Positions 1 through 6,912 of a stretch of DNA of 14,399 nt are shown here, in pieces. This DNA comes from UBA9647 sp049522195 (GTDB lineage Bacteria; Bacteroidota; Ignavibacteria; UBA10030). Within the stretch, counting starts at the first letter, position 1. The number at the start of each line of letters is the position of its first letter. The stretch lies in NCBI GenBank assembly GCA_049522195.1, contig JBEKOB010000096.1:1-14399 (forward strand). The letters run 5' to 3'. The notes below the pieces were generated by a model. The model was not told the DNA's origin. It was given only the letters and a program-made list of their open reading frames with translations, and did no database searches. Both the position numbers and the translations under genes were made by a program.

Positions 1-125
1 CACAAACGGGCCAATGTGTCTCTTTCACCGAGACTCAAATGACGATATGATGTCTGTTTCATGCACCTAGGATACTAAATCATCGGACACCATCCCAGGT
101 GTTGCACTTCCTTGTAGAACTCGTG

Positions 126-140
126 ATATCGAATAATGAA
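126..140 (+). repeat. Dispersed 15-nt repeat motif, left copy
   Basis: ATATCGAATAATGAA is found here just downstream of the mutarotase gene. It recurs exactly at 13334-13348 and 13457-13471 inside the 123-bp tandem repeats at the other end of the window. An exact 15-nt match in intergenic DNA more than 13 kb away suggests a remnant of the same dispersed element. The rest of the 123-bp unit is not visible here. I see no gene in 1-174. Confidence 0.6.
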
Positions 141-174
141 TGCCGAAGTTTTTTCTGTGCTACGAAAGTACCTG

Positions 175-516
175 TTACGGCAACTTGAAGACGCGCTCCA
201 TGGGAAGCCACTTCTCACCAGGTTTGGCATCTGGGAGAGATTGCTGGAATTTCGCGACGAACACTTCCCATTCCTTCTGCCGGGGAAGAGTCCCCATCTT
301 CTTCATTGCGGCGTCGAAATCGACGTCGTCTTCCGTCTCCGCGATCATGAACATCCGCGTCCCGCGGAGATAGATTTCCATTTCAGTCAACCCGACTTCA
401 CGGATACCACGCGGTATCTCCGGCCAGATGTTTTTGGCTTCGTGCCAATACTTGTATTCTCTGATGAGTTCGGGATCGTCTTTCAGATCAAGCGTCAGGC
501 AGTAGCGTTTTGGCAT
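175..516 (-). CDS. L-rhamnose/L-fucose mutarotase, RhaM (DUF718) family
   Basis: A 113-residue cytoplasmic protein of the RhaM family, which interconverts alpha and beta anomers of 6-deoxy-L-sugars before isomerase or dehydrogenase steps. The N-terminal part carries the family pattern of a Tyr, then a His, then an IWPE motif (Y21, H25, IWPE at 30-33, numbering from the ATG). The protein ends in VFKLP, close to the VFYLP end of E. coli RhaM, and the length matches the usual 104-115 residues. The ATG at 516 is chosen because GGGAG (525-529) lies 8 nt upstream; the in-frame GTG at 525 overlaps that GGGAG and is unlikely. It is the last gene of the minus-strand glycosidase cluster but sits 222 nt below the previous stop, with its own likely -10 box. 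Because the cluster encodes fucosidases and shows no rhamnosidase, L-fucose is a plausible substrate. The family call is firm; the sugar is inferred. Confidence 0.93.
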   Translation of the reverse strand: MPKRYCLTLDLKDDPELIREYKYWHEAKNIWPEIPRGIREVGLTEMEIYLRGTRMFMIAETEDDVDFDAAMKKMGTLPRQKEWEVFVAKFQQSLPDAKPGEKWLPMERVFKLP

Positions 517-524
517 ATCAATCA

Positions 525-529
525 CTCCC
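525..529 (-). promoter_or_regulatory. Ribosome binding site deciding the mutarotase start
   Basis: GGGAG on the minus strand, 8 nt before ATG 516. It overlaps the alternative GTG start at 525, so translation most likely begins at 516. Confidence 0.7.
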
Positions 530-590
530 TGTTTTCTTCGAATCTTGATTTAGATCGTGTTGCTGCATTTCTCGTCTGATCAGGGTGCGG

Positions 591-604
591 ACTTGTCGAC
601 AAGT
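591..604. promoter_or_regulatory. Perfect 14-nt palindrome, candidate operator
   Basis: ACTTGTCGACAAGT is a perfect palindrome in the leader between the presumed -10 box (692-697) and the mutarotase start (516). Symmetric sites of the form CTTG-N4-CAAG are typical of GntR/FadR-type and some LacI-type repressors. A sensor of fucose, rhamnose or a uronate would fit the context, but no regulator gene is in the window. Operator function is inference. Confidence 0.4.
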
Positions 605-691
605 GATCTCAACTGAATCACTCCGAGCGCCAAGAGAACTGACGAGATACGAACGAGGTTGTCGGGCATGATCAGTATCTGAATCCGTTCA

Positions 692-697
692 ATTATA
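692..697 (-). promoter_or_regulatory. Likely -10 box for the mutarotase gene
   Basis: A consensus TATAAT on the minus strand lies about 175 nt upstream of ATG 516. No good -35 hexamer is seen at 16-18 nt spacing, so the promoter may be activator-dependent, or the hexamer may be chance. The 222-nt separation from the upstream stop supports a separate promoter. Confidence 0.4.
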
Positions 698-700
698 GTT

Positions 701-731
701 TTACGATACCACTGACCTGACCCAATCGTAA
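701..731. repeat. Inverted repeat downstream of the CarboxypepD_reg gene
   Basis: TTACGAT (701-707) and ATCGTAA (725-731) are perfect 7-nt arms around a 17-nt loop. They lie immediately after the stop at 739 and just upstream of the TATAAT. This could be a weak transcript-end hairpin or a protein-binding site overlapping the -35 area. There is no run of T after it in the minus direction, so it is not a typical intrinsic terminator. Confidence 0.35.
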
Positions 732-738
732 CAAGAGC

Positions 739-1932
739 TCATTTCTTTGAGCCGGATTGGAATTCCAGAGGGAGTTGACTCGCCAGCCCCTCCTTGGCCC
801 AGTCACCGGACACCTTCAAGGCCAGCTGGTTAAGTATCTGTCCATGTGAATCGACGAGCACTGGCCCTTTCGGAAGAGATAGAATCGAAAGCATCGGCCG
901 CGTTGATCTGCCTCTCATTCTGGGTGTAGATCTATCCCATCTCCTTGGTTCGGCACCTGGCTCACCCCCCTCGAGCGCTATTTGTTTCCGGTCATATGTA
1001 ACGACAAGATACTTGCGAAAGCTCATCGTCCAGTCGTTCGGCGACGATTGCTTCAGAACGTCATACCTCTTCAGCTCGTAGAGGGGAGAATCTCCCGTGA
1101 CCTTGACGAGTGACTCTGCATCGTACATCGTAAAACCGTCATCCGCCAGATTTCCATTCACGAGCGAAACAAGGAAATGGTGCAGCGAACCAGCATACAC
1201 ATCGTCACGGCGCGTTGCCCACTTCGAGCGCACGTCCGGATCAAGCGGCTGAATCTCTTCGTACCGAATCTTGTACTCCGACGACAACCAGCGTCCATCA
1301 AAACTGAACGCGCCCAGGCTCATATGCAGCCTATAGCCGGTTGCGAGATTTTCAATTGTGACCTCGCGATCGGTTCGCGCGCGAAAGTGGCCGGGGAGAT
1401 CCGCCGAGAAATCCAGGACTTCCGGGTTGACGATCCGGCATTCCGAGGCCTCTTTTGTCGATCCCAGAAGAAGCTTCTCAAACGTCTTGAGGTTTTCCTT
1501 CCATGCCTCTGGCTCTCGTGCCGTGACCTCCACGACGTCCACGCTCAGAACCTTTGGCAGGAGGCGCATCTCGACCGGCTGATCAGTTCCCGGCAGGAGC
1601 TGAAATTTGACTGTCGACATTGTGTAGCCGATGCACGAGGCGACCAATTCGTAGAACCCGGGCGGTACATTTCGAAGCACGAAATATCCGCTCGTGTCGG
1701 ACGACGTTCCGATCATCGAATTGGCGATGAAGACGTTCGCGTTCACAACCGGAGCTCGAGTGGAATCGTCAATTATACTCCCCGAGATTTTCCACTTTGA
1801 CAGGTTCTGAGCATACGCCGACATAGCTGCCGGAATAAGGACAAACAAGACAAGCGCAGTTCTGCACACTCGCATCATCTGCTCTCTATGAAGCATGGCA
1901 AGTGAAGAGAACTTCCTCGCATCGATCTTCAT
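739..1932 (-). CDS. Secreted carboxypeptidase-like regulatory domain protein
   Basis: A 397-residue exported protein. After a hydrophobic segment (residues 24-41, cleavage probably after the Ala of SAYAQ) comes a CarboxypepD_reg-like beta-sandwich (about 48-126) with the usual pattern of GSIIDD, a DTSGYF turn and a GFYELVAS strand. The remainder (about 130-397) resembles the uncharacterised C-terminal region found on many such Bacteroidota-type proteins, including a conserved ENLATGYRL stretch near 194-202. A basic, Arg- and Pro-rich linker lies at about 329-347. No enzymatic motif is seen. The start at 1932 overlaps the preceding stop as ATGA, suggesting translational coupling. An alternative start at 1878 or 1875, preceded by AGAGAG, would give a shorter and more typical signal peptide. 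Its role is unknown; a cell-envelope location is likely. Confidence 0.85.
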   Translation of the reverse strand: MKIDARKFSSLAMLHREQMMRVCRTALVLFVLIPAAMSAYAQNLSKWKISGSIIDDSTRAPVVNANVFIANSMIGTSSDTSGYFVLRNVPPGFYELVASCIGYTMSTVKFQLLPGTDQPVEMRLLPKVLSVDVVEVTAREPEAWKENLKTFEKLLLGSTKEASECRIVNPEVLDFSADLPGHFRARTDREVTIENLATGYRLHMSLGAFSFDGRWLSSEYKIRYEEIQPLDPDVRSKWATRRDDVYAGSLHHFLVSLVNGNLADDGFTMYDAESLVKVTGDSPLYELKRYDVLKQSSPNDWTMSFRKYLVVTYDRKQIALEGGEPGAEPRRWDRSTPRMRGRSTRPMLSILSLPKGPVLVDSHGQILNQLALKVSGDWAKEGLASQLPLEFQSGSKK

Positions 1933-2597
1933 TTTCTCGTTTCAATCGAAATAACATGCGTCCCCGTATGCAAAGGCATTCCGATGGGGAAGATATCAAT
2001 AGTCTTATTATGTGCAGGTCCAAGCATCTCCCACACCATCACGCGGCGCACGGTGTATGGGTCAATGTCTCTAAGAACATAGGATTCCTGATATTCTCCG
2101 TTGACATAGAGAGTGAAGTGTGGCTCGAAGGGAAGCATGTATTGAAGTGCTTTCTCCATATCATCCCAGCCCATTTTTTCGAATTCGTCTCCTCCGATCG
2201 TAAACAACGCCCTGCGTTTCGCGGCTTCGCTGATGACTATCCTCTTGAAGCCGGTGATCACGAACTCCTCCAATCGCAGAGTATCCGGGATCAAATAGAT
2301 ACGCAATACCACTTGCCGGGCCGTGTCGAAAGAGACGAGCCGATTCTCTTTGTGATAGGCGATGTGGCTGAAGACGATGATGCGTTTTTGGTTGTCCGGC
2401 AGCTCCAGACGAAAGTACCCCGCCGTATCAGTAAACGTACCCTTCTTCTCCCCTCTAATGATCACGTTGACGCCGGAGACGGGATCCTTCGTCACGTTGT
2501 CCAACACCCTACCTCTGATGGAACAGTGATCCTGTGAATACGCGCGGCACCCCAAGACCAGGAGAACAAGACCCAAGACCTTAAGTCGGATTCTCAT
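1929..2597 (-). CDS. Stand-alone CarboxypepD_reg plus TonB plug-like protein, no barrel
   Basis: A 222-residue exported protein. The N-terminal hydrophobic stretch ends in VLGC (Cys17), a possible lipobox, so it may be a lipoprotein. Residues 26-104 form a CarboxypepD_reg-like domain (SIRGRVLD, FTDTAGYFRL). Residues about 110-222 look like the plug of a SusC/TonB-dependent receptor: EEFVITG, then GGDEFEKMG with a downstream ALQ, then LYVNGEY, then an IDPYTVRRVMV segment, ending HVISIETRK where SusC plugs have a GVI-I-TK end. A transporter would continue with a barrel of 600 or more residues; here the reading frame stops. The frame is clean, has a strong GGAGG 6 nt before ATG 2597, and its stop overlaps the next start, so it looks like an intact gene rather than a fragment. 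Function unknown; possibly a binding or regulatory partner at the outer membrane. Confidence 0.85.
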   Translation of the reverse strand: MRIRLKVLGLVLLVLGCRAYSQDHCSIRGRVLDNVTKDPVSGVNVIIRGEKKGTFTDTAGYFRLELPDNQKRIIVFSHIAYHKENRLVSFDTARQVVLRIYLIPDTLRLEEFVITGFKRIVISEAAKRRALFTIGGDEFEKMGWDDMEKALQYMLPFEPHFTLYVNGEYQESYVLRDIDPYTVRRVMVWEMLGPAHNKTIDIFPIGMPLHTGTHVISIETRK

Positions 2598-2603
2598 AGG
2601 AGA

Positions 2604-2608
2604 CCTCC
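2604..2608 (-). promoter_or_regulatory. Strong Shine-Dalgarno before the plug-like gene
   Basis: GGAGG on the minus strand, 6 nt from ATG 2597. It supports this start and argues that the small gene is actively translated rather than being a decayed receptor. Confidence 0.75.
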
Positions 2609-2651
2609 ACGAGATCGAAAACCAAGCAGCGCTTCAGCAGTCCTTTTGCTC

Positions 2652-4844
2652 CTACTTCAGGGAGAAAAATGTCTTTCTGATCCCATCGACATCATTCTTA
2701 AGGGCTGAAGCGCCGGCCACGACATCACGCACAGGAGTCTGTCGTGAGAGATTTCCCGGCGTCGTGATCCACTGTTCTTCCCATCCGCTGACATCGGGCC
2801 TCGAGAGATTTTTCAGGTCTTGATAATACAGTTTCCATCGCTGGGCATAGTAATCACGAATTAATCCGCTCCATACCTTTGCCGCATACTCTGAGAGAAC
2901 TGGTCCGCCCCACACTGTTACCTGACGCTTCGCGTCCATCTCATAATAGTTCTTTTCCTTGTCGGTCTTGCCCCATTGGCGGGCGTAGTCGACCCACCGC
3001 TCGAGGCGACGATCGTTCCGTGATGCGAGCAGGTCATCCATCCGTTTCATGAGCCCGAGCGAATGGGTCACCATCGAGTCCTGAAGACCAAATTTCGACT
3101 CACGATAGAACTCACCGGCTTTCCTGAGCAGGCTATCAACCGTAACGCCTGTATACTGGACTACAAGCTCGATGAGATCGTTTTGGTACAGCTGGCTCTC
3201 CCGCAATTGGTTGGCGCAGGAAAGAAAGAGTCGAAGGGCCTCCTCGAATTCGGGTCCCCCTTTCACTTCTCCCCGTGGAGCCAGGGATGGTTTTTTCTGA
3301 AAGCCGAACCGGACATTGCCCTCCGGCTTTGTATAGATCGACTTCACGAGCAGTTGCCAGCTCTTTTTCATGGCTTCCGGGCAGGACCCGTAGCGGGAGG
3401 TGCAGTACTCTTCCAGCCAGCGATCGAGATCGATGGCGTTCTGCTGCCATTCGACATCTGTCAGAAGCTCGTAGATCACCTCATTGTTCTCGATCCCCTC
3501 TGGTGAAATCCCCATACCCACCAGCGCACCCTTGTTTGAAGCGCTTATCGCCTTCGACGGGTCCTCGGCGAAAAACTTGAGAGCACCATTCATTGGATTG
3601 TTGCCGCCAAAGTTGTGGATGACACTATAGATCCAATGCTTGCCGTAAAATCCGTCGTGTGCTTTCCATCCCTGCCAGAGCTCTTCTGCGAGATCGATAA
3701 TCATCATCCGGTTGTCGGGGATGTTGCTCAGCAATGCCTGAACGGAGAGACGATCCCAGAATTTTGCCGCATTGTAGAAGAGCCATCCCTGCATGACCCA
3801 TACACCGTTCGGATCGCCGGCAGTGATGGATTTGTAGACAGCTTCTCCGTACTGAGCGAGTTCACGGTAACGACCGCTCTCGGTCACAGGAACTTCCATC
3901 TCGTTGAAACTGTCGGAAAGATAGAAATGAAATTGTCCGTACTCTTTCCTGTACTCCTCAATGAACTTTTTCCCGATTTCCGAGTACAGCGGCGAGTCGG
4001 CAGAGAGAATCTGCGTCTGACAACTCTTGTCGAAATCGGCCCACGAAGCTAACTTCTGAACGACGACTCCAGAATGATGGCGATCAAGCGTCGGCGGTAC
4101 GAATCCCGAAAACGCCGGGACCACCGGCTGCATGCCAAGCTCTTTCATCCGACGAACAATTTTTTTCTGCAACTCCCGGCTCTGGTCAAGCCACCCCTGC
4201 GGAAGGGGCCCGTCATGCTTGTTGATATTCCCCATGCGATGCCACGGGAGGAAGGCGGGACCAGTGAAATAGCCCGATAACTCATTATTGGTCAAGCCAT
4301 AGCTGTTCCAGACCCTTTGCCAGATTGCTTCCTGACCCACCATCGCGAGCGGCATGTTGATGCCATGAAGCGCCATCCAGTCGAGCTCCTTCTCCCACTC
4401 TTTCCACCCCCAGAAGGCAGTTGTATATCCGAAAGCGCACACATTGTAGTAGAGGCGGTATTGGTACGGAGAAGTGACAGTGGTTTTTGGAAAATCGGGA
4501 AGGCGTTTGGGAAGATGAAGATTGCTGCCGCTCCACGTGACCTGACTATGAGTGGCGGAGCGGAGATAATGATACGCACCGCGCGTCAGCGCGATCGCAC
4601 AGTTGCCGCGAACCGTGACCTTGCCGCCTGATGCTTCGACTTCGAAAGCGTCGTTGGTTCCACTGAACGGAACCACTTCAAACCGGAACTGATCGGCATG
4701 CTTTCCGACCACACGTTTCAACACCTCATTGGCAGCTTTCGTAACCTGATGTTTATCGACAGCTGCCTGTTCAAGCGGCCTCGCACCGAGGAGCGAAAGG
4801 CAGAGCGCTACCAAGATTCCATTGACGTAAAGCAGTCTTTTCAT
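2652..4844 (-). CDS. GH89 alpha-N-acetylglucosaminidase
   Basis: A 730-residue secreted exo-enzyme that removes terminal alpha-linked GlcNAc, the activity of human NAGLU and of clostridial GH89 enzymes acting on mucin. It has a signal peptide (MKRLLYVNG... to about residue 22), a small N-terminal alpha/beta domain (about 30-110), a TIM barrel (about 125-460) and an alpha-helical C-terminal domain. Catalytic motifs are visible: SDSFNEM with Glu315 (counterpart of human Glu316, acid/base) and SPEGIENNE with Glu449 (counterpart of human Glu446, nucleophile). The YNVCAFGYT and FWGWKEWEKELDWMALHG stretches are also family hallmarks. ATG 4844 is preferred; a TTG at 4859 would add five residues. It follows GH35 by 23 nt and is very likely co-transcribed. 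Probable substrates are alpha-GlcNAc-capped O-glycans or heparan-type ends; linkage is inferred from the family. Confidence 0.96.
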   Translation of the reverse strand: MKRLLYVNGILVALCLSLLGARPLEQAAVDKHQVTKAANEVLKRVVGKHADQFRFEVVPFSGTNDAFEVEASGGKVTVRGNCAIALTRGAYHYLRSATHSQVTWSGSNLHLPKRLPDFPKTTVTSPYQYRLYYNVCAFGYTTAFWGWKEWEKELDWMALHGINMPLAMVGQEAIWQRVWNSYGLTNNELSGYFTGPAFLPWHRMGNINKHDGPLPQGWLDQSRELQKKIVRRMKELGMQPVVPAFSGFVPPTLDRHHSGVVVQKLASWADFDKSCQTQILSADSPLYSEIGKKFIEEYRKEYGQFHFYLSDSFNEMEVPVTESGRYRELAQYGEAVYKSITAGDPNGVWVMQGWLFYNAAKFWDRLSVQALLSNIPDNRMMIIDLAEELWQGWKAHDGFYGKHWIYSVIHNFGGNNPMNGALKFFAEDPSKAISASNKGALVGMGISPEGIENNEVIYELLTDVEWQQNAIDLDRWLEEYCTSRYGSCPEAMKKSWQLLVKSIYTKPEGNVRFGFQKKPSLAPRGEVKGGPEFEEALRLFLSCANQLRESQLYQNDLIELVVQYTGVTVDSLLRKAGEFYRESKFGLQDSMVTHSLGLMKRMDDLLASRNDRRLERWVDYARQWGKTDKEKNYYEMDAKRQVTVWGGPVLSEYAAKVWSGLIRDYYAQRWKLYYQDLKNLSRPDVSGWEEQWITTPGNLSRQTPVRDVVAGASALKNDVDGIRKTFFSLK

Positions 4845-4867
4845 GATCGATCCGTTCAATTGATATG

Positions 4868-6697
4868 CTATTGATTTCTCAGTTGATCGATGATCGGTGT
4901 TGTGATACCTGCAACTTCACCCTGTTCGGGCTTGAGCTGCTCGAACACCATGATCTCGTTCTTCCCTTTTCTGAGCCACGGGGCGGGGACGAAGAGCGTC
5001 TGCTGTGCACCAATGTACCAGTACCTGCCAAGATGGTGACCGTTGATCCATACGCTTCCTTTACCCCACGCACGCATATCCAGCCACGTGTCGCCTGTCT
5101 CGGCAAGCGTAAACGAACCTTTCCTCAGAGCAGGCACTCCCTCGAGCACATTGCCGGCGAATCGTTCGTCGCTCACTCGATCAAACGCAAGAGATGCCAT
5201 GGTCCACCCCTTCAATTCGGTGCCGCCAAGCATCACGCTTCCCGTGATTCCCTTCCTGTTCTCTGTCATCCGCTTTCCGTAGTTGATTCTTCCAAGGTTC
5301 TCCACGAGGATATCCAGTGTTGAATTGGGTTGTGGTACATCGATCTCGATCGAATCCTGCCCGAGCCTCCGATCCAACACCGCTACCCGCCGTTTATTCA
5401 CAAACACGAGTGCATAATCGCGAAGTCCGTTGATCTTTAGCAGACCTTTTGCCGGACTCTTCAGAGTCGTGCGATAGAAGATGTAGCCATAGTCCTGATT
5501 CAGATCTTCCATCGACAGCGGAGAGTCAGAGCTCCTCGGAGAGCCGACGACAGAATAGAAATTCGTAGACATGGAGAGTCTGATGCCAGGCACTGCGATG
5601 ATCTTGTTAACGGCCGGCACGGGTGGGAGCACGTACCCCGGCGCAAGATGTTTCGCAATGACTTCTCTGATAGCAAAGTACTTCGGCGTTGGACGCCCCG
5701 CCTCGTCAAGTGGAGCATCATAGTCGTACGTCGTCGGTTGCGGTATAATGGGATGTTCCTTGTTGTAGTTTGCCCCGTTCATATACCCAAACGTTGAGCC
5801 GCCGTGGAACATGTAGAAGCTCACGGAAACTCCTTCACTCAACAACGTATCGTACTTGCCAAGAAAGCTTTGGACCGGAACAACGCTGTGTTTCTCCCCC
5901 CAGCTATCAAGCCAACCCGGATAGAATTCAGGAATGAAGTAAGGGCCCCTGCCATTGTTGTACTTATTAACGGTGTCCCGCAATGACTTCGAGTTCTCCT
6001 CGCCATTGATCGCCGGGAGAACGCCCGGAAGATATCCGGCCCGGCACTGATAAGGGCCGTCAGCAGTAAAGAGAGGAACGTTAAACCCAGCGTCTACAAT
6101 CATGTCACGGTTCTTCCCCATGTATTCCTTGTCGTTGCTGTACGAACCATATTCGTTCTCGACCTGCACCATCAGGATGGGTCCGCCTTTGGTGACCTGC
6201 AGCGATCCGATCTCTTTCCCGAGACGACTCAGATATCGATCGCAGGCTTTCAGGAACCGCGTGTCCTGGCTTCGCACAAGCAGATCCTTTTCCTTCAACA
6301 ACCACCACGGATACCCGCCAAATTCCCATTCCGCACAGGCGTACGGCCCGGGTCGCAGGATCACCCACAGCCCTTCTTCTTTCGCCATTCTGATGAAGGA
6401 TGCGAGGTCATGATTCTCCGTCGAGAAATTGAACTTCCCCGGCAACGGCTCATGGAAATTCCAGAATACATACGTGGCAATCGTATTGAGTCCCATCGCC
6501 TTCGCCATCTGCAATCTGTGGCGCCAGTACAGGCGCGGGATGCGCGCATAATGCATTTCTCCGGCAATGATCTGAAATGGCTTGCCGTCGAGGAGAAAAT
6601 CTTTGTCGCCCAACGCAAATGTGTGTGCTGCTTGCTGGGAGAAAAGATCGCACTGAAACAAGAAGAGTAAGAGAAACAATGCGTGAAGGAATTTCAT
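4868..6697 (-). CDS. GH35 beta-galactosidase
   Basis: A 609-residue secreted retaining exo-beta-galactosidase. A strong signal peptide (MKFLHALFLLLFLF, cleaved near LFS-QQ) precedes the TIM barrel (about 28-345), followed by galactose-binding-like beta-sandwich domains (about 400-605). GH35 hallmarks are FHEPLPGKFNF, LRPGPYACAEWEFGG, GGPILMVQVENEYG with Glu182 as acid/base, and IPEFYPGWLDSWG with Glu257 as nucleophile. These match the human GLB1 residues Glu188 and Glu268 in context. ATG 6697 is chosen because GAGGA lies 7 nt upstream; a GTG at 6751 would add an implausible 18-residue leader made of intergenic repeat sequence. It lies directly upstream of the GH89 gene. GH35 enzymes act on beta-1,3- or beta-1,4-linked galactose of glycoproteins, or on plant galactans; which one cannot be read from the sequence. 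Confidence 0.97.
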   Translation of the reverse strand: MKFLHALFLLLFLFQCDLFSQQAAHTFALGDKDFLLDGKPFQIIAGEMHYARIPRLYWRHRLQMAKAMGLNTIATYVFWNFHEPLPGKFNFSTENHDLASFIRMAKEEGLWVILRPGPYACAEWEFGGYPWWLLKEKDLLVRSQDTRFLKACDRYLSRLGKEIGSLQVTKGGPILMVQVENEYGSYSNDKEYMGKNRDMIVDAGFNVPLFTADGPYQCRAGYLPGVLPAINGEENSKSLRDTVNKYNNGRGPYFIPEFYPGWLDSWGEKHSVVPVQSFLGKYDTLLSEGVSVSFYMFHGGSTFGYMNGANYNKEHPIIPQPTTYDYDAPLDEAGRPTPKYFAIREVIAKHLAPGYVLPPVPAVNKIIAVPGIRLSMSTNFYSVVGSPRSSDSPLSMEDLNQDYGYIFYRTTLKSPAKGLLKINGLRDYALVFVNKRRVAVLDRRLGQDSIEIDVPQPNSTLDILVENLGRINYGKRMTENRKGITGSVMLGGTELKGWTMASLAFDRVSDERFAGNVLEGVPALRKGSFTLAETGDTWLDMRAWGKGSVWINGHHLGRYWYIGAQQTLFVPAPWLRKGKNEIMVFEQLKPEQGEVAGITTPIIDQLRNQ

Positions 6698-6704
6698 TTT
6701 ACCG

Positions 6705-6709
6705 TCCTC
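6705..6709 (-). promoter_or_regulatory. Shine-Dalgarno deciding the GH35 start
   Basis: GAGGA on the minus strand, 7 nt before ATG 6697. It favours this start over the upstream GTG at 6751, which lies in the intergenic repeat. Confidence 0.7.
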
Positions 6710-6731
6710 ATGGAAAGAGATCCAGCCGCCT

Positions 6732-6891
6732 AAATCCGAAATACTAAACACGAAATCCTAGACAAACTCAAAGCACAAAATCCGAAATCCCAAACAAACC
6801 CTAAACGCGAATTTCGGAACCCCTCTGCAAACACATTTCGAACTTGGGATTTCGAATTTCCTTCGCATTTCGAGATTCGATTTTCGGATTT
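6732..6891. repeat. Intergenic nested inverted repeat of AAATCCGAAAT type
   Basis: The intergenic DNA between the GH95-like stop and the GH35 start is low-complexity and built of AAATCCGAAAT-like words in the left half and their reverse complement in the right half. Outer arms AAATCCGAAA (6732-6741) and TTTCGGATTT (6882-6891) match perfectly. Inner arms at 6780-6793 and 6844-6857 match at 13 of 14 positions. The whole could fold into a long imperfect hairpin, acting as an attenuator, an mRNA-stabilising structure or a non-autonomous repeat element. No ORF of interest lies within. Confidence 0.75.
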
Positions 6892-6912
6892 GTCAAATGA
6901 AGTAAGTCGGGA

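Noticed and set aside
87..102. ACACC-N6-GGTGT hairpin downstream of the mutarotase
   Set aside because: The stem is only five base pairs and there is no T-run, so a terminator call is not supported.
136..579. 147-residue plus-strand ORF over the mutarotase gene
   Set aside because: It lies opposite a clear RhaM-family gene and has no family resemblance or ribosome site; it is a shadow frame.
1177..1800. 207-residue plus-strand ORF
   Set aside because: It is antisense to the CarboxypepD_reg gene, with Arg/His-rich composition and no recognisable motif.
6698..6751. GTG 6751 as the start of the GH35 gene
   Set aside because: The added residues come from the intergenic repeat and would displace the signal peptide from the N-terminus; ATG 6697 has a good Shine-Dalgarno.
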